Shown here piece by piece: positions 36,474 to 49,570 of a stretch of DNA of 64,000 nt. A model generated the notes under the pieces. That model worked only from the letters and a program-made list of their open reading frames with translations. It did not search any database and was not told where the DNA came from. Each line of letters begins with the position of its first letter. The first letter of the stretch is position 1. Both the position numbers and the translations under genes were made by a program. This stretch comes from Rozella allomycis CSF55 (Eukaryota > Rozellomycota), in contig KE561117.1 of assembly GCA_000442015.1 (NCBI GenBank), forward strand, positions 62,001 to 126,000, written 5' to 3'.

Positions 36474-37534
36474 TCAATTATCCCAAAATGTCATAAATAA
36501 GTCGTGGTCATTACTAAATTCGTCATCTAACGGTAAAAAGGAAGAAAGTGACGATATTGACGTGCATGACTGGGACAGCGAATCTCCAACGGTGTTTCCT
36601 GCACTTTTATTTTTGTCTCTTAAAGTATTTGGCAATTTTATTTGGCTTCTATCTCTCCTTTCTGGGCACGGAAGTCCAAGTTCTTTACTCTTCTCGATGA
36701 ATTGCTCCAGCTCCTGATCGTATCTCTTCTTGTCCGCCACTGCCTTTTCGTAGTAAATGGCTTTTTGGTCGTCCGTTAATTCCTTCCACTTTTGAGCCAC
36801 TTGACATGCTCGATCTTTGAAAGGCACATCCAACTAGATGAGAATGTACTGTACGAATTACCCCTGGACTTATTTCTTTTGTGAAAATAACATACGCGGA
36901 TACATTTCTTTTAGGCTTTTTTGGTATTAATGAAGGATCTTTTGGGCGGGGAGGCGGGAGTTCCAAAGGTTTGCATGCAGAAGTATTACCTTTGATATGC
37001 TTCTCATAATACTCATTTTGTTGCTTAAAACGTTCTTTATCTTGATTAGCTGCTTGGTAGTACGGCAATTTTTCACTTTCAGTCATTTGTTTCCACTTTT
37101 GTGCTATCACCATGCTTTTTTCTTGGAAATTGAGAGGCCTACCATTAAAGTCAGGTAGCTAGTTTGCTATAACTAAAAAAAATTACATTGTTATATAAGT
37201 GTTTTGTAAAAAACATATATGCAGTCAAGTTCTTCTTGGGAGCATTTTTCTCCCTAGACGGCCGCTCCCTTCGCCTCCGTTTCTTTATTCCATCGTCTAC
37301 CGATGTTTCAGAATTATTTGGAGCTGTACGATCCATCTCTTTTCCAAAATCTATATTATCCATTCTCATGCCAGCTTGATTCATAATATCAAATTCATTG
37401 TAAAGGGTTAGTTGCCCTTGTTGTGATAAGCAGAAAACTCTAGATCCAGGAAGCATTCCACTTGATCTTATAATATCAGATGGTATGCGAATGCTTCCAT
37501 CACTGTCTACAAACAACTCATATTCTGAGAGCAT
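36474..37534 (-). CDS. Two-HMG-box protein with AbrB-like N-terminus
   Basis: Three exons (37534-37187, 37158-36862, 36833-36474) give 334 aa. HMG box 1 runs from KKNLTAYMFFTKHL through MVIAQKWKQMTESEKLPYY. HMG box 2 runs from KRNVSAYVIFTKEI through QVAQKWKELTDDQKAIYYEKA. Each is split by a 28-nt intron at an equivalent place, pointing to internal duplication. A basic patch (KKRRRRERPSREK) precedes the boxes. Residues about 8-45 (VDSDGSIRIPSDIIRSSGM and onward) have the spacing of the bacterial SpoVT/AbrB swapped-hairpin DNA-binding fold, unusual beside HMG boxes. It is probably a nuclear chromatin or transcription protein. The stop is 52 bp from the convergent ankyrin gene. Confidence 0.8.
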
Positions 37535-37805
37535 TACACCAAAGGCCTTTCAAAATCTGAAATTTACAAGTACTAAAATTATGATCCCTACTTGGTATTC
37601 AGAATTATTTATCTAAAAGTTTTTGAAATCATCATTATATGTAAAGGTTGATTGAATATTGATTTTTGACGACACGATTACCAAAGGTTGGTGATTAACA
37701 ATGTGAAATTGAGCTATTTTATCATGTTCCAATATTATAGTTTACATCATGAAAGATACCTTTATAACTTAAAAAATTAAAATCAATCAGTTTATTGAAT
37801 AATTA

Positions 37806-39971
37806 TTAATTTTCCATAGTGTAGTGCTTCAAGCTGCTATAAGTAGAAGACCAAACTTTGCGCAAAATATCTACTCTTAGCCGCCCTTCATTGTAAATGT
37901 AAGATGCTTCATTGTCAATGGTGCTATTATTTATCCTTAAGGATTTATTCCATGAAACTTCAGATTCTCTTAAATACACCATATCTTGATTCGTGGGGTA
38001 AATTTCTAAATAAAAATGGTCACCTTAATTACCTTCTGGCTTCATTTTAAGCTCTTCTATGTATAAAATTGTTTTATCCACTGATTCTGCAAAATCCCAA
38101 TCATCAACCTCATCTTCGTTGCCACACCATTTTCCTGTGGTAGGATCAAATATCATGTCGTCAATCTTTTCTGGATTTTTCTGCCCTAAGCGCTGTATCT
38201 GTCCCACGTGATGACCGTTGTTAAGTTGATTAAAAACATTTTTATCATTTTCATTCCCCACCCAATTCATATTTGTCTTATCGTAAACCATTTCACAATC
38301 CCCTATTTAACATTATGAAATGTTAATACCTCTAAAATTGATATTTTCACTCTTGTTTAAAGGAATCACCTTTTTCATTGATGTGGTTCTCTTGCCGCGC
38401 TTAAATTTCTCCTTTTCTATTGGATGAACAAAACTTGAAACTCTTTGCCGGCGTAAATCATGCGTCTCTTCCTTGTTAAGTACGGTGTTCTGGACCAAAA
38501 CGGTTTCAGGTTTCATTTGACATTCAAATATCTTTTCTGCTTCCAGGTCTACTTTTAAATCTTCAATTTCATCAAGCTCATTTCCATCAAATTCTTCTTT
38601 CAACTCTTTTAGCTCTAATTTATCGGATTTTATTTCAAAATCGCCCACAACGGCATGAACACTTAAAGTTCGAATTCTTTCCAACGAATGAGGCAAGTTT
38701 CCATTTGGCTTCGGGTACTTAAAACCATATACTGGCTTATTCTGCCTAACAATACCTTCAGGGGGTAGCTCAAGATCTGCTTCGAAACCATTACATTCCT
38801 CATCTATTTTTTCGACTTCGTTCTTTTTTTGAAGTTTCAGATTAAATTCAACTTCTCCGTCTAGTATTAATCCACTCGAATCATCAGATATTTCAAGGCA
38901 ATCTTCAACGTCATCAACAATAACCTTAGAGTCCTCAGCATTTTCCGTACTCCGAGGAGAAGTCATTGCAAAACTTTTTAAAGTGAGAGTTGACGCATTT
39001 TGATTATCTTGTACATTTTTCACCTTCAATTTGGTATTTAATGCGTCGGCACAAATGTTGTTGCTTGTCAAGTCGAAATCATCGCCATAATCTTCATGGG
39101 CCTTATAAATTACGCTAGGTGAAGAATCCAAAATATTCTCATTTTTGGTAGTATCCAATTGAAACTCTTTCTTCATTATGCTCACTTCTTTCGTGGCGCT
39201 CTGGAAATAAAAATCCAAGCATTTCTTAGGATTGGTAACTTTATTAGAGAAAGTGTCATCACATGAAACAGACTCATTTCCATTCCCGAACAAGACGTGA
39301 TGAGGAAACTCATCGGGGACTTCCAAATCAGACCAAAATGAGCTTTCGTTTTGAGCATTAACGGGAATGAGATTCTCAGCAACTATTTCGTTTTCCTTGT
39401 CATTATTAAAATTCAAGTTGTGAACCAAGGGATGGTCTTTTGGGTCCATGTTGATCTCTGATAGCATTGTCTCATCAGGACTGAAAAAATACACTTTTCT
39501 CTTTGGTGAATTCAATCCTTCAATTTCCAAAGGCTTTCTTTTTTCACAAACCGGAGAATCCATAACAAAAGGTTCTACTAGATTTCCAGATGTAGGGAGA
39601 ATGCTTATATGTGAAGTATTGGCGTCTTGGCAGTCAAATATTCTTGCGTTATCTGGTTCTTGCTCTTCAAAAAACGTTTCAGTTTTTGATTTTTTCTTTT
39701 CTTCTGATCCTGGTGTCAGTAGTTTGTTTGAAATTCTAAATGGTGAAATTGGCCTTGTTTCGCGCTTAGTTTTAGATGAATAACCGCTTTGTACTTTACT
39801 TTCTTTAATTCTGTGATTTCTTTTGGACTTGTTTGACTTTCTTTTTCGTTTACACGTCTAATAATGATAAAGCAGTTGGATTACTGTATGGGCCCCTGTC
39901 ACATAGCCTATTGTGAAGCATATCGTAGCAATTAAGCTTAATTCAACGGATGCACTTGAATTGTCAGTCAT
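37806..39971 (-). CDS. Bfa1/Byr4-like spindle checkpoint GAP subunit (tentative)
   Basis: Four exons (39971-39885, 39857-38330, 38302-38033, 38005-37806) give 694 aa. Two short repeats near the C-terminus, MVYDKTNMNWVGNEND and MIFDPTTGKWCGNEDEVD, resemble the FDPxxxxW motifs of Byr4/Bfa1, which with Cdc16/Bub2 restrain the septation or mitotic exit GTPase at the spindle pole. The long middle is acidic and disordered, with many SP/TP-like sites, as expected of a mitotic regulator. The only in-frame ATG upstream adds an N-terminal hydrophobic stretch (LSLIATICFTIGYVTGAH), odd for this family. Either the protein is membrane-tethered or the first exon belongs to another transcript. Exons sum to an exact codon count. 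Confidence 0.55.
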
Positions 39972-40105
39972 TTTCGACTGTTTGAAATTGGGCGCCAAAG
40001 GTTTGTTTACAAACAATGCGTGTCAAGTATTTTAGCATAAATTTGAACTTTATTTTTTTATTTTAATGTTTTTTATATAGCTCATGATTCAAATGTGTGG
40101 CTTTG

Positions 40106-41969
40106 ATGATTGTCCGAGTCTATTTGACATCTGTAGCTTTAAAGCTATTGGCAATACCGTCATATTTTTCGACTGATTTTGAAGTTCATCGGCACTGGCT
40201 AGCGTTAACTTCTACTTTACCTTGGACGCAATGGTATACAGATGTAAAAACGTTTAAATGCATTTAAATAGAAATCCTCGGAATGGACAATGGATTATCC
40301 GCCATTTTTTGCATGGTTTGAATATATCCTTGGAAAGCTGTGTCAATTTTCTTTCTGCATCAAGAATCAATGGGGGAATAGTTTGACAGAGATTCAAAAC
40401 ATTACACCGATTTACAATCAATCTGTTTCATTTGATGGTTTTGTTTGGAATGAATGGTATAGAAATTCGGTGAACATTTTAAAACATAATGTCAATGTTT
40501 GTTTTACTCATAATGGGCTAGAGAAGAATGGTCCTCAATTCATGAATCTTTCAGCTCTAAATAATAGCGATTGGGATGGAATAATATTTCAAAGAATGAG
40601 TGTTATATTTACTGATGTATTTTTAATCTATTCCATTTGGCATCTTCAAAAGTCATTAGGAACTCACACAAGGAAGAATATACTACCTGCGTTTATTTTA
40701 CTTTCGCCTGGTCTTTTCTTTCTTGATAGTATTTAATTTCATTTGAGTTTACAAGACATTCACTTTCAGTATAACGGATTTTTGTTCTCTTTCTTTTTCA
40801 TGTCGTTGAGTTTTATAATTAGAGTAAGTCATGAAAGAAAAGTCAAACAGAAAAACTATTTGGCTTCGGCGTTGTATTATTTAATCCTTGTTAATTTAAA
40901 ACACATTTTTCTCTACCTTGCGCCTGCTTATGGGATCCTATATTTAAGGGCGTACGTTAGTAATGATTCCAAATAACAATAATAGGAATTCCTTCAATAT
41001 CGAGTATTTCATTTATTTTTAAAAGTTTTTCATTCTACAAGCTTCTATTTCTGACTTTAAGCATTTTTGGCGTTTCTTTGGGCCCGTTTGCTTATCATGG
41101 CCTGTTGAGTAAAGTCCTTGAAAGGTTGTTTCCATTTGGAAGGGGTATAACGCATGCTTACTGGGCTCCTAATTTTTGGGCTTTATATTTAACTGTAGAT
41201 AGAGCTTTCGGCTTCTATTACAATGTTCAAACAAGTTCGGTCACAAGAGGATTAGTTGGTGACGTTAAAATGAATCTATTGCCAGAGATTTCACCTTTTG
41301 TGACATTTTTGTTAACGCTCTTGTTTCAAATGGTATTAAATTCAAACGTTAATGTTGTAGCCCACTTTACATGGACTATGGAAACATCCAAATGAAAATG
41401 AAGCTCTAAAGGCAATAATGATGTCAGGATTCTCTTCTTTTATGTTTGGTTGGCATGTTCATGAAAAGGCCATTTTAATTGTCTTGTTTACTGCAAGGTA
41501 TAAATATTCTCTCGATTATAGCTAGCGTTCTGTATGTTAATACCGAAGGAACAAAGTTTGTCTCGAAATTCCGCCTATTAACTTTATGCGCATATTATTC
41601 GCTATTTCCACTTCTATTTAAACCTTTTGGTAGAAATTCTTTTAGTGATCATTTAAGAAATGTACATTAAAGTCCTTTGCCTCTCCTGCTTTTGGATTTG
41701 GCTTAACAGAAAATTGATTATTCAGTAATCGAAAACCTCAATGCATCATTAGGAACTGCAACAATATTGTAGACAAATTACTCTGTTTCGGATTTTTGCC
41801 CTTGTTTTTGTTCACGGAGTTAATAAGACCTGCATTTTTACCTTCTTTTGAATTTCTCTCATTAATGTTGACATCCTGTTATTGTGCATTCGTTAATGTC
41901 TACCTTTTCATTACACTCACTATTCAATTCAAAGAAAAAATCATCATTGAAAAAGAAAAATATTTATAA
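40106..41969 (+). CDS. ALG8: ER alpha-1,3-glucosyltransferase ALG8
   Basis: Eight exons (40106-40243, 40272-40728, 40756-40959, 40986-41332, 41361-41497, 41526-41629, 41658-41724, 41753-41969) give 556 aa. ALG6/ALG8 signatures: [87 protein letters not shown] and a multi-helix C-terminus. The HAYWAPN and TRGLVGD blocks favour ALG8 over ALG6. It adds the second glucose to the dolichol-linked N-glycan precursor. Between FEYILGK and [11 protein letters not shown] there is an extra stretch of about 55 residues, with two N-glycosylation sequons, that ordinary ALG8 lacks. The first coding exon ends just before that conserved block. Confidence 0.92.
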
Positions 41970-41993
41970 AAATGCAATTCTATTTATTTTACA

Positions 41994-42842
41994 TTAATTG
42001 TTATCCGATTGAGGCATTGAATTCTTAAATAGATCTTCAATCATTTGTGTCGTTTGCGAATCTATCGGTGACATTATCTGCATTCCTACAATGTTTAAAA
42101 ATTACTGTATCTTCCGTCAGTTTCTTAATTTTATTAATGATGGGCGCGGATGAATTAGTGACGGGGGCTTTCAAAGAGGGAGGTCGTCGTATTGAACTGG
42201 ATCCATCTATATTTTACTCAATAAGAAGATATACCAGGCGGTGAAAACTCGGCTATAACACTTTCATTGTCATATTTTCCATTTATCGCCCTATATCTTT
42301 TGTGACAAAAGGTTGTTTACCTTGTATAAACTTCTAATTCATTAGTGGGCCACATCTCAATCGTGACCTTTTTGATTAAAAATTACAATTAATACCTTTA
42401 ATTTACAATTAATTTTAGAATCATTTAACAACATATGCCGGACTCTATCGTCCTTTAATCCAGCAAATTCAGTCACGTCAATCACCAAAGTTCCAATCAC
42501 TTCCTTTTCCCTTCCGTTTTCTAATTTCATTTTCCCATAAATACATAGATTTACCCGCTTTACCCTTAAACACAAATAATATGGAGAAAGAACTCGCTCG
42601 CTGTCTGTACTGACGTTAATAACACTGGAATTTTCATAGTTCCATATTGTACTATGCTGTTTAACAGGTACACTAATTATTTTGACATCAAAGCGGTACT
42701 GTTCAGTAGATCCTGAATATTTCTTGGTCCACTTAGATTTCCTCAAATCCCATTTTACATAAAATAAACCGTGAATAAAAGGCAGGTTTGTAATCTCTAT
42801 AATTCGAAAACGCAGTTGAAAGTTGATCTTGCTTTTAAGCAT
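41994..42842 (-). CDS. NT-C2 (EEIG1/EHBP1-type) domain protein
   Basis: Five exons (42842-42395, 42366-42321, 42290-42235, 42206-42106, 42077-41994) give 244 aa. The first exon carries an NT-type C2 domain: NFQLRFRIIEITNLPFIHGL, FYVKWDLR, FDVKIISVPV, LSPYYLCLRVKR, VIGTLVIDVTEFAGLKDDRV and RHMLLNDSKINCKLKVTIEM. The tail is Ser/Pro-rich and probably disordered. Proteins with this domain link membranes or GTPases to the cytoskeleton (EHBP1) or act in fungal vesicle processes. The forward frame at 42047-42244 is an antisense shadow. The stop is 24 bp from the convergent ALG8 stop. Confidence 0.75.
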
Positions 42843-42924
42843 CGGGGTATTCTCACTAAGCCTCAAGATTGATGTAAAACAGAATAGCTGAAATGAAGGT
42901 TTTAAATTTATACTATATTATTTA

Positions 42925-44852
<1,928 letters not shown>

Positions 44853-44978
44853 AGAAAGATTAAATAATTCCGGTGTGGTTGTCAAGTGGCCGACATGCAC
44901 ATACAACGATACAGGTAGCGTTCTCTTAAAAAATAGTTAATCTGATGCATGATGTGATGTCGTAAAGCATGATAGTTT

Positions 44979-45415
44979 TTATTTAATGGAAACCTTAACT
45001 TTTGAAGTTTCACTTTTCCAAGTCTCTCCCGCATATGATGCATAAATATAAGTAATGCCTGTTGAAACAAGAAACATGCTCCCACAAACTCACAAAAATA
45101 TCACTTTAAATTTACTTGAAGGAGCCTGAAACATACCTGGCACTGCCAGAAGTATGTAAAAAATACCACGAATATATAATTGTGAAAAAACACTTCCTAA
45201 TCTATATAATAAAGGCAAGGGATAATCAAAAAGTGCCACAATGACGCCAATTACAATAGATACAATACCCAAATACATCCTTGGATAGAAACAACCTATT
45301 ATTCCTCCCGCTATGAGGCCTTTTTAACAAAAACACTATAAATACTAAAACTTGTTGTTAATCCTTGATATCGGGCCCATATTCTCCACACCTCGGTGCC
45401 ACCTGAATCGGACAT
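44979..45415 (-). CDS. Small fungal multi-pass membrane protein
   Basis: Three exons (45415-45352, 45319-45116, 45088-44979) give 125 aa with four predicted helices: LIAGGIIGCFYPRMYLGIVS, IVIGVIVALFDYP, LYIRGIFYILLAVPGMF and MFLVSTGITYIYASYAGE. The layout, with FYPRMYLGI, YIRGIFYI and an AGE-W tail, recalls a family of short fungal membrane proteins of unknown role, TVP15-like in overall plan. The first intron (32 nt) uses a GTTTTA donor. It lies just upstream of the KIN1-like kinase, and I first considered a fusion, but an in-frame TAA at 44981-44979 separates them. Its start is 27 bp from the divergent DNAAF6 start. Confidence 0.68.
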
Positions 45416-45442
45416 ATTCTGATATATGAGAAATTTCGGATC

Positions 45443-46069
45443 ATGATAGAAACACACGGAATTGAATCACTGGCCCAATTATTGGCCGTAAAAGATAAAC
45501 GAAGCGAAAATTCAAATACCTTAATAGATGTAATTGTTTGTCATTTTGACGATAGAATATTGATTTAAATCCTGCAACTGTCGTTAGGAAAAACAAGCCT
45601 ATATTGAGAGAATTGAAAAAAGAAGCGGTGAAAACTAAAGATATTTGGCTCGAAGAAGAACTTGACGACGTTTCCACCGATTACCTTGATCCTCGTCCCG
45701 CCCCAGAGTACTATTTTCCTTTTTAAAAAAGGTTAGATACGTAATGCATTATCGGCAAAAGCTGGGAACGGAGGATACTTTTCTAAATTTGAATGGGAAA
45801 ACAAATTCCATAACTATGAATTCCGATGAGATTGTTGTTGAGATCCATTTGCCAAAAGCAAAAAAAGACCTAATTGAACTAAATATTAAAGAAGAAAGCC
45901 TCGATGTAAGATCACCATATAAGTACGTCACTTTTGTGTTATTTATTACAGTCGATTGTTCATACCCCTTCCAAAGAAGGTGAAATCCAATGATGGGAAA
46001 GCGGAATGGGACGGCAAATCTGAAAAACTTATAATACAACTACCTGTAAACTACCAATTTGATTTTTGA
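45443..46069 (+). CDS. DNAAF6: Dynein axonemal assembly factor 6 (PIH1D3)
   Basis: Four exons (45443-45529, 45556-45707, 45737-45922, 45952-46069) give 180 aa. Family features: acidic N-terminal half with RPAPEYVMHYRQKLGTEDTF, then a CS/p23-like PIH C-terminal domain: IVVEIHLPKAKKDLIELNIK, EESLDVRSPYNRLFIPLPKK and AEWDGKSEKLIIQLPVNYQF. Human PIH1D3 has the same GTED and DLRTP landmarks. The protein is a cytoplasmic HSP90 co-chaperone that preassembles outer and inner dynein arms, so its presence implies motile cilia in the life cycle. Length is close to the human protein (214 aa). Confidence 0.88.
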
Positions 46070-46244
46070 ATATGATGTAATAATGAATAAAGTAAATTCT
46101 GAATTGAAAGTACCGTATGTGAATTATAAATACATCCCCAGAATCAGAGTTTATAAAACAATACTCTTTTATTCTATTCGGGGTATCAAAACTTTTTTCA
46201 GTAAAGTTTCAGTCCCCCTCCCTCGATATTCAGAAATTTCCTTG

Positions 46245-46770
46245 ATGGCAAAAGGTATGTTTTGATCAGCAAGTATAGTAGTCCCGAGAAATTTTAGACT
46301 TTTAGAGGAATTGGAAAAAGGAGAAAAAGGGATTGGTGATGGTACAATAAGTTACGGGCTTGCGAACAGCGACGACATGATGATGAGAGACTGGAATGGT
46401 ACTATTATTGGGCCTCAAATGGTAACTTTGTTTTCTTATTTTAAGAGACTGTTCACGAGTTTAGGATATATAGTTTGAAAATACTGTGTGGGGATAATTA
46501 TCCCGATGCACCACCAGAAATCTCGTTTATTTCAAAAATTAATCTTAATTGTGTTAATCAAACAACTGGAAAAGTATTGATTTTAAATATATATAATGAG
46601 GTCGAAAGCAGTAAACTACAGTGCTTGAAAGAATGGAAAAGGTCCTATACAATTGAAACTGTATTGACTGAATTGAAAAAGTAGAATGATTTTTTAATTA
46701 TTTCTTTAGAGAAATGTCATCGCCATCAAATAGAAAGCTAGTGCAACCTGCAGAAGGTACAACATTTTAA
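46245..46770 (+). CDS. Ubiquitin E2 variant (MMS2/UEV1)
   Basis: Five exons (46245-46254, 46279-46421, 46448-46573, 46601-46680, 46710-46770) give 139 aa. The first exon is only 10 nt (Met-Ala-Lys and one base) and the first intron 24 nt. UEV signatures: [73 protein letters not shown] and the tail [17 protein letters not shown]. The catalytic Cys region of true E2s is replaced by NCVNQTTGK, as in Mms2/UBE2V. With Ubc13 it builds K63-linked ubiquitin chains in DNA damage tolerance. Confidence 0.92.
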
Positions 46771-47005
46771 ACATAAATTCAATTTCATTAACATATGACT
46801 TTATTAATTTGGGCCAGTAGTGGTGCAGTAGCAGCTGTTAAATTTTGCTTCTTTAGTTTGGCATTTTTTAACTTCTGTTTTAGATCAGTCATTATACCAG
46901 ACGTTGCTGTGCTCAATCCACCCTTACAAGTTTAAAATTTAAATCAATTAATTTTGAATATCTAAAACTTTTAATCTGGCAAGACTTTAGCACTATGTTT
47001 GAGTA
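46771..47005. other. Ambiguous short intergenic stretch with two antisense frames
   Basis: A forward frame at 46796-46936 (46 codons, very hydrophobic) overlaps a reverse frame of similar length rich in Lys, Gln and Ala (TDLKQKLKNAKLKKQNLTAA). The reverse one looks more like a coiled-coil protein and could have upstream exons ending at an AG near 46931. Neither has a recognised relative. Nothing else is visible before the RasGEF 2 start. Confidence 0.3.
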
Positions 47006-49547
47006 ATGGTTGTCATGAACCTTCAAAATACCATAGTGTATGTGCTTAACGCGTTTTTTGATTTCTTTTTGTCCGAAAAAATTGAAATACATTATTCAGA
47101 TTGTGCAGATTCACAAAAGGATACCTTTAATGAGATTGAAACCTATATCTCATTTTTACAAAAATCTTTGGAAGCATCAATAGTTCACATTCATGGTACG
47201 ATAAAGATATGGAAAGAAAGTTTTATTGATTCTTCGAAGACGTATATGCGTTTTTACAATATTCCATCATCCTCTTTTGAAATGCTTCCAGGACACCACG
47301 GCACTTTTGAAATTGAGGACAATTTGCTGATTAAAACTCAAGAAGCAATTGACGTATGGATGAAAATTTTGAGTGAGAATGATAAAAAAGGTATAGGAGC
47401 AGCCAATACTATGACCAGCGAAAACGACGATAACTATGAAAACGAAAACAGTTTGTATTCCGATAATAAAGATAAGAATGATGAAAATGAAAAAAGTTTA
47501 AAACATCAAGAGAATTATGAAAGTGATGCGCACGTGAAGGAACAACCTATTAATTTGTCGTCTGATGATGATAAGCAATGCGTCCATTTAGATACTAGCT
47601 CCGAGATTTTATCATCTGTAATTAAACCATTAAATAACTTTTCTGTAAACTCTAGAGGGAAATCAAAGTCCACGAATAGTATATTCCAAAACGAATTACA
47701 TCCTGATCATAATCAGATGCGATCTATGTCAGCAATAAATCATTCCAAGAGTTTTGAATGTTTTCCTATTAATTCACCACACAAAATCCCTGCTGTAAAT
47801 ACAACATCACAAACATTCCAGGGACCGATAGAAAAAGTAGAAGGTCATGAAAAGAGCTTTTATAGTGCAAATAAACCAATAGAAGGTGTATCGTGTGATA
47901 ATTCCATTCTCATTGGAAGTATATTCTCAGATATGGGCTCTAAATCTACGGAAGTGAATTCATCTGATTTTGACCGCATTAATATATCAGTAGCTTTGAA
48001 TATGGAACAACAAGAATTTTTAGAGGACTTGAAAATCAATAAAAACTCAAAGGAAAGTCTCCAAATTGTAGAAATGAATCAATTTGAGAGAAAAAGGTCG
48101 TTGTCCGTATCTGTTTCTGATCCTACGTTGGGGACAAAGTTTTCAAAGATAGATTCAACTGATTCAATTCTGATTTCTAGCGAATCGGATAGTCTTGATT
48201 CAATGGATGAATTTATCGACGCGAACTTTTATGCGATAGAAGATAATTTTCACGACCGAATAATAATCAAAGAAAATAAACTAAAAGGAGGGACATTATT
48301 GGGGTTGGTCCAAGTCTTGGTTGAAAATCTATTTGATTCTAAAACCGTTGTTTTGTGCACATATGAACAGATAACAACTTCAAGTACGCTATTCGAACTA
48401 TTGATTTATCGGTATGAAAATTTTTAAATATTTACAGTTACTATGCACCAACAATGAGAGAGATTGAGCATTCATCTACTGACTACAAAGAAAAGATAGC
48501 ACTTGTTCTTAAAGATTGGATAACAGATTACAGTGAAAGTTTATGTAACGAGGCCGCATTAATAAAAAAACTTAAATCTTTTACCGAAAATGTGATGCTA
48601 AAGTACGACAATCTAATTATTAGCAACACAATTTTATCATGCCTGGAAAAAATACAAGTACCAATGCATAAATATTATTATTAGAATAACAAACGCTCTT
48701 CAGCTACTCTTTGTAAAAAGATTCTAGAGATATCTACACTAAAAGGCCCCGAAGAAGCAGTTTTTGGAAAAGTTGACAAAATAAGCTTACATGAATGGGC
48801 TAAGCAATGGACATTAATGTCATTTGAACTATTTAGCAATATTTCAAGAATTGAGTTGATGCTACAAAGCCGTTCAAACAAAAATTCAGCTGAAAATATA
48901 ACATCAATGGTTAAAGTATTTAACAAGATGAGTGGATTTCTTGCCAAAGCACTTTTGAAAAGAAAAGCTCTGAAAGACAGAGTGAAATTTATCAATACTT
49001 TAATTAGTCTATGTGAAGTAATTATTTCATCTAATGAAAAAAGATTTTGCATTCTTTAAGAAATTATGACGCAATAATGTGTATCGTAGGTGTTTTCCAA
49101 AATGCCACAATAGCTAGACTCAAAGATACTTGGAAAACTCTTCCCCCAAAACAACACCAACGACTAAATTTTTATGTGTCGTTAATGAGTCCTAAAGGGA
49201 ATTATAAGCTATATAGAGAAGATTTAAAACGAAGCGCGGGTCCGTTGGTTCCATACATTGGTAAACTCTGTAAATGTAATTATTAAGGATTATATTTGAC
49301 CGATTTGACGTTTGTTGAAGATGGAAATCCAAAATTCCTTGATACGGAAAAGAAGATCTATAATTTTGAAAAACTGGCGCTACAAGCAAAATTAATATTT
49401 GAAATCAGAGAATACCAGTCGAAAGTATTTGACTTACAGACAAATGATGCCGTTCAAGATTGGATTTTTAAGGCTGTGTCCGTGGAGATAACAAAAGATG
49501 AGTTAATGATTCTTAGTGAAAGTATTCAACCACGAAAAATAAAATAA
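47006..49547 (+). CDS. Ras guanine nucleotide exchange factor 2
   Basis: Five exons (47006-48411, 48438-48657, 48685-49017, 49044-49260, 49288-49547) give 811 aa. A long N-terminal half (residues 1-410) has an unrecognised helical start and a Ser/Asn/Asp-rich disordered middle. Then come the REM domain (NKLKGGTLLGLVQVLVENLF, LFELLIYRYYAPT) and CDC25 domain (EWAKQWTLMSFELFSNISRI, LHSLRNYDAIMCI, RLKDTWKTLPPKQHQRLNF, GLYLTDLTFVEDG, IYNFEKLALQAKLIFEIREY). All four introns of the shared part lie at the same places as in RasGEF 1. The N-terminal regions differ almost completely, so the two probably respond to different upstream signals while acting on similar Ras proteins. Confidence 0.88.
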
Positions 49548-49570
49548 TTCTTAGGTTTTCGTTTTATTTG

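Noticed and set aside
42047-42244. Forward 65-codon open frame
   Set aside because: It is antisense to exons of the NT-C2 protein, whose exons sum exactly and carry a family signature.
46710-46770. Separate tiny gene beginning MSSPSNRK
   Set aside because: It is the last exon of UEV1; the conserved tail [10 protein letters not shown] follows after the 29-nt intron.
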